Positions 10,401 through 16,067 of a DNA stretch of 19,980 nt are shown here, one piece after another (position 1 is the stretch's first letter; each line of letters begins with the position of its first letter). The position numbers and the translations under genes are program-made. The DNA lies in NCBI GenBank assembly GCA_027483425.1, contig JAIXUR010000550.1, positions 1-19,980 of the forward strand, read 5' to 3'. The stretch comes from Cyanobacteriota bacterium (GTDB taxonomy: Bacteria; Cyanobacteriota; Cyanobacteriia; Phormidesmidales; Phormidesmidaceae). The notes beneath the pieces were generated by a model that had not been told where the DNA came from, ran no database searches, and worked only from the letters and a program-made list of their open reading frames with translations.

Positions 10401-13400
10401 TGTGGTTTGGTAATTCTAAGCAAGTCCAGGCGGAAGTTAATAGTTTGTTTGATGGGTTAGAGACTCAACAGCAGCGTTTTAACCTGATGGCATTTGCTGA
10501 TAATGCCATCAAGATGCTGCAATCCTCAACACTCAGTCACTTATCTGGCAATGCCTGGGTGCTAGAGCAGTTGATTGGATTAGGCAGTACCTACTTGGCA
10601 CTCAATTCTCAACCAGGAGCTGTCAACTCAGAATTGCAATCCTTTCAGTTTCTTGATAGCCTCTTCCGGGCAAGCACGCCTCAAGGCATTGAGCAGGCGG
10701 CTCAACAGTTTGCTCAAGTACTCGGTGGGAATGAAGCCTTCCAACTGGGTAAAAAGTTACGATTCTATAGCTCTTTGTTGAGATCTGCCAAAAAAGTTCA
10801 ACGAACTACAAGTACTACAAATCTGAAGCAACAATTCAGTCAGCCAGCTTTTATCGATCAGTTAATTGATTTAGGACAAGCCTATGAGCTACCAGGGGTA
10901 ATGTCTGTCAACCATGCTATCAATCCCGCTGTCAATTTCTTCCTGGATACTCTCTACCGAGAAAGAAGTGAACGGGAAGTGAACAAAGCGGCGAAGGAAC
11001 TGGCGGCATTTCTGGACGGGTTTGACCAACCACAAGAGCGACTGCAACTGTTACGACTTTCTAAAGATTTACTTAACAGTGCGGCTCAAATTGGTACCGT
11101 AAATAATGAAGGAACAAACAAGCGGTGGAGTGATTTGGTCGGATTGGGTCGGGCGTACGCCCTCCTAGAACCGACTACGCCTTCAACGAATCGGCCCTTA
11201 AACTTCTTTCTGGATACATTCTATCAAGCACGGGATTCTGATTATTTTGCCAAAGGAGATGGTGAACTGCGCCAATTCCTGCAACCCTTTGAGTTTGAGA
11301 ATCGGGACAAGACTAGGAAGTTGCTAGCGTTAGAGAGGACTATGTTGGAGGCGTTGAACCTGGTAAAAGATCCAGCACTTCAGGCTCAACGAAAAGATCC
11401 AGCGTTTATCCAGCAATATTTGGAATTAGGTCGAACATATGCCTTTCTATCTCCCCAGGCAACGGCCGCTGGAAGTGTACCCCTCAAGTTCTTCCTGGAT
11501 ACCCTCTATCGGGCAGACGAGAGAGTAGACATTCAAAATGGGGCAAGAGAATTTGAGAGTTTATTTAAAGACCCCACCTCTAGACAATCATTATTTAATT
11601 CGCCTGAAGAGCGGGATGGTCTGCTGCAATTTACAAATGACATTCTGAGTGCGGTCAAACGAATTCCGTCGCTAGCAGAGCAACCTTATGCCAGTGTGCT
11701 GAATGGGCTGGTCAAATTAGGTGCTTCCTATGCCGCCCTCAAACCAGTCATTGATCCTGACTCGCTGGTTACGGAAACAGAAGAAAGCCAACTCAAATTC
11801 TTCCTCAATACTCTGTGGCAAGCCGAGGGACAGTCGGCAATTATTCAAAGGGGCGGCTATGAGCTTGCCAGCTTCCTCAATCCCTTACCGCCACCTCAAC
11901 AGGTACAACTATTAACCCTGGAACGGAATTTCCTCCACGTGGTTCGCCAAACCCCGGAGCTAGGAAATAATATTCACAATCCAACCTTTCTAGACAATTT
12001 AGCTGGCTTAGGAAAAAGCTATGTTGCCCTGATGGGTGATTCTAACTCCACCGCATCACCGCATCTTTTCTTCGACATTTTGTGGCAGCGACAAGAGAAG
12101 GGAATTCCAGATGCCAAAACTCGGTTTCGGCAATTTGTGCAAGCTGTCTCTAACTCAAATGCAAATATCCCACAGTCCGAGAAACTCGACCCAGATGCAC
12201 TGTTCTTTGGAATTCGATTGCTTCTGACAGCTAAGGGATCAACCCTACCTGGAGTTGAATCTTCTAGTACTCACCCTCCGTTGACATTGGCAGGGTTTGA
12301 TAAGATTGCAACCCCGTTGGCTCAAGTCGCTCGTGAGTATGCCAATCTAGATCCTCAAACATCGAGTACAGTGCTTGGTTTTTTCCTCAACACTGTATGG
12401 GGGGCTGCCAACACTGGTTCCATTAGCGATCTGGCAAAAATTGAGCAGGGCGCTGAAGAGTTTAGAGATTTTCTGGGTACCAATCCTTACTTTGTTGGCT
12501 TTGATCCACTTGAACAGCCTCAAGTGCTGGAGTTTGTCGCCAAACTTCTGAAATTTGTTGATCTCTCCCCCAGAGTTACTGCCGAGCAGAAACAAAACCC
12601 AGACCTTTTAAGGCGCTGGATTGCGATGGGCAGAGCGTATGCTAAGGCACGTCCCTCCAATCCTTCAGGCACAAATATTCCAGACTATGGCATTAATAAT
12701 CTACCGCCTGATTTCCTCAAGACTCTATGGAACACGCCCTTAGACAACGACAGTGGAATTGAGCAGAGTATTGCTCAACTGAATACACTGCTACAACGCC
12801 TTGAGATTGATGACCAATTTTGGTTAGCAGACCTCTCTAGCAAATTGATGAGTGCTGTGAGTCATGCGGTCAAGAAACTGCCAGAACATCTTGCTGAATT
12901 CCTCAACAATCCATTTGTCATTCTCTTTATCACTGGGATTATTGCAGCCACTGTGGCTATTTTAACTAAACCAGGAATAAACCTGATTGCTAGTGCAGTT
13001 CTAGGTGCTTTAGATTTAGTCTTCACCGTACTGACTGGTAGTAGCTTTGCGATCGGGTTGGTTCAGTTTGCACTGCTCATTGGTCAAGCCGATGCCAATG
13101 ATGATGAGGCGATATCACAAGCAGGCGACAAACTAGCGAATGTCTTTCTAGATGCCGCTGGGCTTGCAGGCGGTGTGCTTGGAGCCATTAAGTTTGTACC
13201 CAGGTTGTTGCAAACCTTTAAGGCACTCAGGTTTGTTAGAAGCGTAGATGAGTTCCAAGCGGTCACTGGATTCTTGAGTAAGTTCGGAGAGAATCAAAAA
13301 CTGGCTAAGTTTTTAGATGAGGCAGACGAAGCAGGTTTCAGATATTTGATTGACCTTGCTTCACATCTGAAGAGGAAGAGTGAAGGGGTCGCGGATGTGC

Positions 13401-14341
13401 TTCTGAACTCTTCTAAAACACTTGACGAGATCCTTAGTAAGGAAATCGACGACGCTAAGGCACTGATTGATGAGCTAAGTACAATTCTCAACCGTTCTGA
13501 TATTGATGAGCGTCTATTAGTAGAGCTTCTAGAAATCCCAAACATCAATCTGGAAGTAATTTCCCGCTCTTTGAAGGGAGGCTTATCACCTCAGCAGATT
13601 GAGTCATTAGCGCCAGCTTTAGGATCTGGCTATAGGCCGCAATCAGTCCTAGACATATTGGAAATTGCTGCACAAGAGAATGTCATCATTCGGACGAGAC
13701 CGACAAATCCGGAAGCCCCTCGATTGAGAGACGAAGGTTTTGCGGCAAAACCCCTATACGTGAAGTCAAAATCCATCAATGAATACGATACCTACATCGG
13801 TGCAAGGAAGGAGGATATAGGTAAGGTGGGATATTTTGAACCAACACTTGACTCAAATGCTTTAGACAAACTTGACCCTCAGATACGGGAAAAAATTATA
13901 AACAGATTTGACCGGAGAGCGAGTGAGTATGCAAACTTATCTGATTCTATTGAAAGAGCATTAAGTGAGGGAATGATTAGACTTGAGAATGGACTTGTGA
14001 TAAACAATGTGCAAGGTTCACCAGGATTTGGCAAACCTTTTACTGGAGACATCGACACTTTTGATATTCTTGATTCAAATGGACAACCTGTAAGTTTAGA
14101 AAAGCAACTACAAGTTATGGATAAGCTTAGGAATAGGGTTGATGATGTCACGCATAATCATCATATGGAGCCAGGCTGGGGCGAAGTGTACACAGATCCA
14201 AACTATGAAATCAAGCAGTCGATCATACAACAGCATACATTTGGAACAACAAGCTCAGAATCATTAGTTGAGTACCGACCTGATGGAACAGTAGGACGCT
14301 CATATTACGGTAACCCTTCATCTCCGCGTATTTTGAATTGA
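4412..14341 (+). CDS. Giant polymorphic-toxin-like effector: DUF4114, subtilase, FG-GAP, Ig-like, helical repeats, EF/CyaA-like cyclase tip
   Basis: About 3309 residues. The ATG at 4412 has AGGGG 7 bases upstream; a GTG at 4370 is in frame but its ribosome site abuts it. There is no Sec signal peptide. The N-terminus holds F-I-L-E-P-I-L, resembling the LEPR-XLL sorting motif of large exported proteins. Domains (approximate residues): DUF4114 83-262, ending with the typical S-D-R-D-Y-N-D-I-V-F; S8 subtilisin-like protease 293-570 with D304, H340, oxyanion N442 and S509 in G-T-S-Y-A-T; FG-GAP/VCBS-like Ca2+-binding repeats 617-866; about eight Ig-like domains 870-1663; Gly/Trp/Pro linker 1665-1745; ten helical repeats 1747-2827; hydrophobic region 2828-2940; helical connector; C-terminal nucleotidyl-cyclase-like tip 3083-3309. 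I infer a secreted or cell-surface fibre that delivers the tip to a target cell. Base composition falls from GC-rich to AT-rich along the gene, suggesting the tip was exchanged. The gene directly downstream is the immunity candidate. Confidence 0.95.
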   Translation: MGWFKGFGKKDRKEHLTQGQGRGHTFILEPILTPSGLVDDPTHTPPSLDFLSPDFSQAADLPPDLLALMNGVVHPDPTASPFNGGVFTVGGSGIVQIDYLYDGGGYQGELALFSLDGMEAYAPGSQEFIAEAARRALSDSLLGHIVIQDASEGARFGGGMAHEGDFNSGPYQGPKSVWMKPGSQFGVMLVPNGTVAQVLADPAATGALRPLFSLSTANPHDALGVGQIVDLTGDGHTFGMEDLRVDGASDRDYNDIVFRIKGASGQALGVADQISPLQDWRHTDLGHQILTPPQRDLPLVGIIDTGFDRGSVAMTTGSVALGYDWVDGDPDPLLDGLGSHGSRILQVIQSTQTQPLPFESQLAPTWIGRGVGAGNWAASLVEFVNHAVAQGETQAVVNLSFELTQFDATGHLMPRFTLSPQEIAALNYAQQHHVLLVVAAGNQGEVLSALGQASVQFDNIVTVGALDGGGRADYSGMGTGLTLLATGGTPDAPVAVATATGTTAVLGTSYATAEVTGAISLIWQANPALNYGQVIQILRETAQDLGAPGWDATTGFGALNVLDAIELAKRTVGVALPTMPTPAVDPATMGVANHLSGPEQATDDPTPTSAGNAQSLAGNTHIFWRNYWTGDNQVWVMNGTQVNSVIPLLSVAPNWAVAGLGDFNGDGKTDILWRETTEGHIGIWAMDGTHLLSTQSVFPALISPDWQIAGIADLNQDGKTDILWRHPDTGHTGAWLMDGTQLSVSTAIGTVGGDWQLRGSSDFNRDGHADLLWYYPPTGAVGTWFMEGATFSSALSLGSAPAGWWLGGAGNFNGDGHADLLWNSLSADDDGLRAAGIWLMAENSLSAVAQLSSVSSGWLPVAPFRTMLPAPPSNLMLQGSSANVTNSPNFIIQGQAEPYTLIKLTHSSGTSLGQVLADGQGHWHIPLSGLVEGRHTITAQAIDPMGVSSFASNPLNITIDLQAPAAPTQVQIGNRSDGYAVSNPLIRGIAEPDATVKFYSDGQLVGQTVAAADGTWVGLPDNPLPEGLRIITVTATDPAGNTSPASTPIVVMIDVTAPYFTLSTPLEGGSLTSATRLAGFASGTYSSLASLTYQIDNLAPVAISVGPNGTFDQLLNLTDVGNGQHTLTITAWDSAGIGTSQTFHVTVDQTPPDTIAPVLYAQLAVDTAVEGQDTDGLTSNPTIMGQATDNQGIARFEGRLAGVGGNFINLKPYLQPDGSFTLNRPQLEAIKGGALTDGSYNLQLQAEDEFGNSTQTTVSFTLDTIPPVNPTVTLSTDSDSGVSNSDRITKISSPVIAGVAEANSVVQVWVNGTIAGETTATAEGVWQFTPALSQSGVYHVSAIAIDLAGNRSVASESMTMTLDDIAPTLMLTDLGDQTTLSQRSSLTGTVNGTGSPITSLTYQFDNLPEIPVAVVDGVFDQRFDLGGIESGSYTLTVRATDAAGNTAIIPFNVTVLAAPILMVGLLQDTGMDNTDGVTNTPTIRGTVTSPQVTSVLVGFDNTLEEDFSDVINLVGTDGTFTLDADILQEIYQAALDDGEHTLRLKLKDKDGQNLGDFSVPFKLDTQSPTLIIDSLADGVTWENESLVGRVEGKDDLTRVFYTFNTSLNRLSSTSLHLGLNGVVNSPLTLPNTSGTHVFRVQAVDAAGNLSLLNEFSFLIPDSRPIVDTDILIDESGLPDTGNDPLAGNNWDPNAPAGPGGIWGFVGRGGSWGNWRSSGAGGFDPSPFPGFQPGAGDGGIIPGCDIPLTYRERVDTILKYGFGALSKDPEIIHKKAALKNRINILNEIAKITETNLLYEQMKPVMHGIFNDALLISSKCQAILEGYILAQDIAKDKTAVKIKTFQGELFAVVYQYLKRAERIPNSATGQKLDSALLALGETYAKLERNQVGSNAPNPSFIEQLWQLQMGVSTAAGLGSQFDRSADALTRALQGGLDPANSLIFVSNLLQAGMGAASLDNALRDDNFVQRLIDFGFKYANFTSHMNPQSFSEPQILNGLWFGNSKQVQAEVNSLFDGLETQQQRFNLMAFADNAIKMLQSSTLSHLSGNAWVLEQLIGLGSTYLALNSQPGAVNSELQSFQFLDSLFRASTPQGIEQAAQQFAQVLGGNEAFQLGKKLRFYSSLLRSAKKVQRTTSTTNLKQQFSQPAFIDQLIDLGQAYELPGVMSVNHAINPAVNFFLDTLYRERSEREVNKAAKELAAFLDGFDQPQERLQLLRLSKDLLNSAAQIGTVNNEGTNKRWSDLVGLGRAYALLEPTTPSTNRPLNFFLDTFYQARDSDYFAKGDGELRQFLQPFEFENRDKTRKLLALERTMLEALNLVKDPALQAQRKDPAFIQQYLELGRTYAFLSPQATAAGSVPLKFFLDTLYRADERVDIQNGAREFESLFKDPTSRQSLFNSPEERDGLLQFTNDILSAVKRIPSLAEQPYASVLNGLVKLGASYAALKPVIDPDSLVTETEESQLKFFLNTLWQAEGQSAIIQRGGYELASFLNPLPPPQQVQLLTLERNFLHVVRQTPELGNNIHNPTFLDNLAGLGKSYVALMGDSNSTASPHLFFDILWQRQEKGIPDAKTRFRQFVQAVSNSNANIPQSEKLDPDALFFGIRLLLTAKGSTLPGVESSSTHPPLTLAGFDKIATPLAQVAREYANLDPQTSSTVLGFFLNTVWGAANTGSISDLAKIEQGAEEFRDFLGTNPYFVGFDPLEQPQVLEFVAKLLKFVDLSPRVTAEQKQNPDLLRRWIAMGRAYAKARPSNPSGTNIPDYGINNLPPDFLKTLWNTPLDNDSGIEQSIAQLNTLLQRLEIDDQFWLADLSSKLMSAVSHAVKKLPEHLAEFLNNPFVILFITGIIAATVAILTKPGINLIASAVLGALDLVFTVLTGSSFAIGLVQFALLIGQADANDDEAISQAGDKLANVFLDAAGLAGGVLGAIKFVPRLLQTFKALRFVRSVDEFQAVTGFLSKFGENQKLAKFLDEADEAGFRYLIDLASHLKRKSEGVADVLLNSSKTLDEILSKEIDDAKALIDELSTILNRSDIDERLLVELLEIPNINLEVISRSLKGGLSPQQIESLAPALGSGYRPQSVLDILEIAAQENVIIRTRPTNPEAPRLRDEGFAAKPLYVKSKSINEYDTYIGARKEDIGKVGYFEPTLDSNALDKLDPQIREKIINRFDRRASEYANLSDSIERALSEGMIRLENGLVINNVQGSPGFGKPFTGDIDTFDILDSNGQPVSLEKQLQVMDKLRNRVDDVTHNHHMEPGWGEVYTDPNYEIKQSIIQQHTFGTTSSESLVEYRPDGTVGRSYYGNPSSPRILN
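6260..7010 (+). repeat. FG-GAP/VCBS-like repeats within the giant effector
   Basis: About five units of 55-60 residues, each with a Ca2+-loop pattern D-F-N-x-D-G-x-x-D-I/L-L-W followed by G-x-W-x-M-x-G-T. Two neighbouring units share a near-identical stretch of about 24 bases (6706-6730 and 6853-6877, around G-H-A-D-L-L-W), showing recent local duplication or gene conversion. Such repeats form propeller blades in secreted adhesion proteins. Confidence 0.85.
7020..9400 (+). repeat. Tandem bacterial Ig-like domains in the giant effector
   Basis: About eight domains of 90-110 residues, with recurring strands such as G-x-A-E-P-x-A-x-V, D-G-x-W and I-T-V-T-A-T-D-x-A-G-N. The last two units share a D-G-T/S-F-T/S-L ... 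D-G-E/S-x-x-L pattern and are the ones matched by the start of the orphan cassette at 16075. They probably form a rigid stalk. Confidence 0.85.
9650..12890 (+). repeat. Ten copies of a ~95-residue helical repeat (unrecognised family)
   Basis: The core of each unit reads L-x-x-L-G-x-x-Y-A-x-L, then a variable loop, then F-F-L-D-T-L-W/Y. An amphipathic segment with A-x-E-L-x-x-F-L and a second helix pair follow. Core positions are near 10028, 10315, 10570, 10861, 11136, 11417, 11709, 12000, 12316 and 12616, giving a period of 85-105 residues. The units are strongly diverged at DNA level. They lie between the Gly/Trp linker and the hydrophobic pre-toxin region. I know no named family with this signature. 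An all-helical solenoid is inferred. Confidence 0.8.
13660..14341 (+). other. C-terminal toxin domain: edema factor/CyaA/ExoY-like nucleotidyl cyclase
   Basis: In known cyclase toxins of this family the active site comprises two Lys seven residues apart in A-T-K-G-L-x-V-H-x-K, two Asp in L-T-A-D-x-D-x-F, and a His in H-G-T-E. Here A-A-K-P-L-Y-V-K-S-K gives K3113 and K3120 (bases 13748 and 13769), also seven apart, preceded by R-P-x-N as in the family. G-K-P-F-T-G-D-I-D-T-F gives D3213 and D3215 (14048, 14054), close to the D-I-D-M-F of Bordetella CyaA. D-V-T-H-N-H-H gives candidate H3248 or H3250. Order and spacing fit. At about 225 residues the domain is shorter than EF or ExoY, so the helical insertions are probably missing. 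The likely reaction is cyclic nucleotide synthesis in the target cell. The activator is unknown. Confidence 0.7.
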
Positions 14342-14363
14342 TTACGAGCAACTTACTGAAGTT

Positions 14364-15224
14364 ATGTCTACATTTACTCCTTTCTCATTTGAAAGCCGTC
14401 AAAGCATTCTTCAAGAGTGCGTCGAGCTGATTTGTTGGCTTCATGACTTTGCAGATGGCTACCATCTTCACTCAATTAGAGGTACACCGGCTTTTATAGA
14501 AGCCTTACAATATGGGCATGCTCAAAAAGACAGGCTGCGTAGCCTAGCACAGCAGTATTCACACGGTCTACCGACTGTTCCGCTTTCCCGATGCCCATAT
14601 TGTCAGATAATCAACCACCTTCCCTTCGATCACTACAATTTGGATGGATTATGGTGGCATTATGAACAAGATGTACGTGCTAGAGGAAGACAACAACTAT
14701 GTCCTCACTTTTTAACCTTATCGGGAGCCGTAAAATTAGCCGACGAGATAATTTGGTCTCCTATCGAAGTCTTGCCAGGACCAGAAGTACCTTTCATTGT
14801 GCCGCACATGCTACAAGACGATTCAATCAAGGCAGTGATTTCCCAAATCAATGTGGGTGCACACACTACCTATCCGATTGTCTACTTCAGTCAGGTTAAG
14901 CCAGTCAAAATTGAGAATCCAGTTTGTGAGTGGGGGAAAAATGTAGCGGTTCTTGTGCAGAAGGATGGAGAATTTCAGAGTCTCTTATCTAGCTACTACC
15001 GCTATTTGGATAAGTATGGTGATTTCGATTTAGCCCCTTGGATTGCAAGGGGAAAAGTTTTATGGATTGAGCCAGATGACGAATTGTTCAATCTACGCTC
15101 TGAATCAGACGACCAATGCCCTTATCTTAATCTTTCTGGTAACCTTGGCGCGCTAAAGCTGCGCCAAGGTTGTGTTTGGTCGGAGGGAAAAAGAATACGT
15201 GGAGAATTGAAACCGAGAAAATAG
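14364..15224 (+). CDS. Cytosolic protein with CxxC...CxH cluster, candidate immunity protein for the cyclase toxin
   Basis: 286 residues, starting 22 bases after the stop of the giant effector gene and so almost certainly co-transcribed. There is no signal peptide or membrane segment. Residues C77, C80 (C-P-Y-C), C113 and H115 (C-P-H-F) could bind zinc. Between them is an aromatic, His-rich stretch containing L-W-W-H-Y. The rest is mixed alpha/beta with no motif I recognise. Its position directly behind the toxin tip, cytosolic character and AT-rich composition like the tip are the usual hallmarks of a cognate immunity gene. That role is inference from context only. A strong hairpin lies inside its 3' end (separate entry). 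Confidence 0.82.
   Translation: MSTFTPFSFESRQSILQECVELICWLHDFADGYHLHSIRGTPAFIEALQYGHAQKDRLRSLAQQYSHGLPTVPLSRCPYCQIINHLPFDHYNLDGLWWHYEQDVRARGRQQLCPHFLTLSGAVKLADEIIWSPIEVLPGPEVPFIVPHMLQDDSIKAVISQINVGAHTTYPIVYFSQVKPVKIENPVCEWGKNVAVLVQKDGEFQSLLSSYYRYLDKYGDFDLAPWIARGKVLWIEPDDELFNLRSESDDQCPYLNLSGNLGALKLRQGCVWSEGKRIRGELKPRK
15141..15171 (+). repeat. 11-bp perfect inverted repeat inside the 3' end of the immunity candidate
   Basis: AACCTTGGCGC (15141-15151) and GCGCCAAGGTT (15161-15171) flank a 9-base loop in which GCT and AGC can extend the stem. No T-run follows. It codes for the stretch around N-L-G-A-L-K-L-R-Q-G. It could attenuate or stabilise the message, or be a scar. Confidence 0.6.
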
Positions 15225-15317
15225 ATTCTTGTTAACTCAGTATTCTCTTCATATTAGCCATATCCTATTGACCCCAAGCTATACCAGGTAAAGAAGTATT
15301 CTAATCAGAGAAAGTAA
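15225..15317. other. Spacer between immunity candidate and TPR gene
   Basis: This 93-base AT-rich gap has no gene. A TTGACC at 15268-15273 is a good -35 but lacks a well-spaced -10. The TPR gene could therefore be read from the upstream genes or from a weak promoter here. Confidence 0.4.
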
Positions 15318-16067
15318 ATGCAAAACAATCAAGAAACTTGGCTCCAGTTTAGACCAGACGGCTCAATTGAAAAAGGGAACGAAAATGCTTCAGATCCCAT
15401 CAGTCCAACCTTTCTCAAGCGATTTCAGTCTGCATCTGCATTAACTAAAGCTAGAAACTACGAACAAGCATTAGCAGCATATCAGCAAATAATGGCTCCC
15501 TTTGAGAATTCTCAGGAACAGCGAGAAGTGACATTAGACTTTTTGGTCGAAGTTGAACTCCAAAAAGCTTATTGCCTCACAAAACTAGGACGTTTTGAGG
15601 AAGCCATTGCTATCCTGGAAAGTCAGCGAATGCGGGAAGCCTATTTAGATCAACTCACTGTCCAACAGTACTATGACTATTACTTCCTATACGCTCTTGC
15701 CCTTGGCAACTTAAGACAACTGGCAGAGATGCATGAAAGAGCCATGTTGGCGCTCAATGCCGCGCAACACATGGGCAATCTGGAGAAATGTGAACAGGCG
15801 TGGGAACTTTCGCTTTACTTTGGTCAGCAGAGCGAGAACTGGGAGTATGTCTTGCAACAAAGTAGAGAGGCACACCAGTTTGGGATGAATCATGAAAGCA
15901 TCTACTTGCAATGGATTGCCGGAGAGTTTACCTTTTACGCCCTGCGAGGACTCGGCAGAAAAGACGAAGCTAGAAGAGGTGCCCAAAAGATTTTAGAACG
16001 ATACAGAAGTGGTAACGCACCCCAAAAAGTTCAAGAATGGGAAGCTTTACTTCAGTCCGTTCAGTAA
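15318..16067 (+). CDS. TPR-like helical protein, possible immunity or accessory protein
   Basis: 249 residues; the ATG is preceded by a GAGAAAG ribosome-binding-like stretch 4 bases away. It is all-helical with tetratricopeptide-like units: A-R-N-Y-E-Q-A-L-A-A-Y-Q-Q near residues 47-59, a unit with L-G-R-F-E-E-A-I-A-I-L near 90-100, and a last one with G-L-G-R-K-D-E-A-R-R near 212-222. There is no signal peptide, so it acts in the cytosol. TPR proteins mostly bind other proteins, and several immunity families of polymorphic toxins are built from such repeats. It stands between a complete toxin/immunity pair and the orphan cassette. It may be the immunity protein of a tip since lost, or a second antidote for the cyclase. 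Its 3' end is overlapped by the frame of the orphan cassette, and its stop lies 7 bases before the paralogous sequence begins, suggesting a recombination joint. Confidence 0.85.
   Translation: MQNNQETWLQFRPDGSIEKGNENASDPISPTFLKRFQSASALTKARNYEQALAAYQQIMAPFENSQEQREVTLDFLVEVELQKAYCLTKLGRFEEAIAILESQRMREAYLDQLTVQQYYDYYFLYALALGNLRQLAEMHERAMLALNAAQHMGNLEKCEQAWELSLYFGQQSENWEYVLQQSREAHQFGMNHESIYLQWIAGEFTFYALRGLGRKDEARRGAQKILERYRSGNAPQKVQEWEALLQSVQ

Noticed and set aside
6260..12890. Repeats considered as a CRISPR array or DNA-level satellite
   Set aside because: Repeats are in frame, conserved as protein and diverged as DNA; there are no regular spacers.
15268..15302. Promoter before the TPR gene (TTGACC)
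   Set aside because: No -10 box at 16-19 bases; the nearest TA-rich hexamer is 23 bases away.
15342..15395. Similarity of F-R-P-D-G-S in the TPR protein to Y-R-P-D-G-T at the end of the cyclase tip
   Set aside because: The match is too short and lies outside any shared domain; probably chance.
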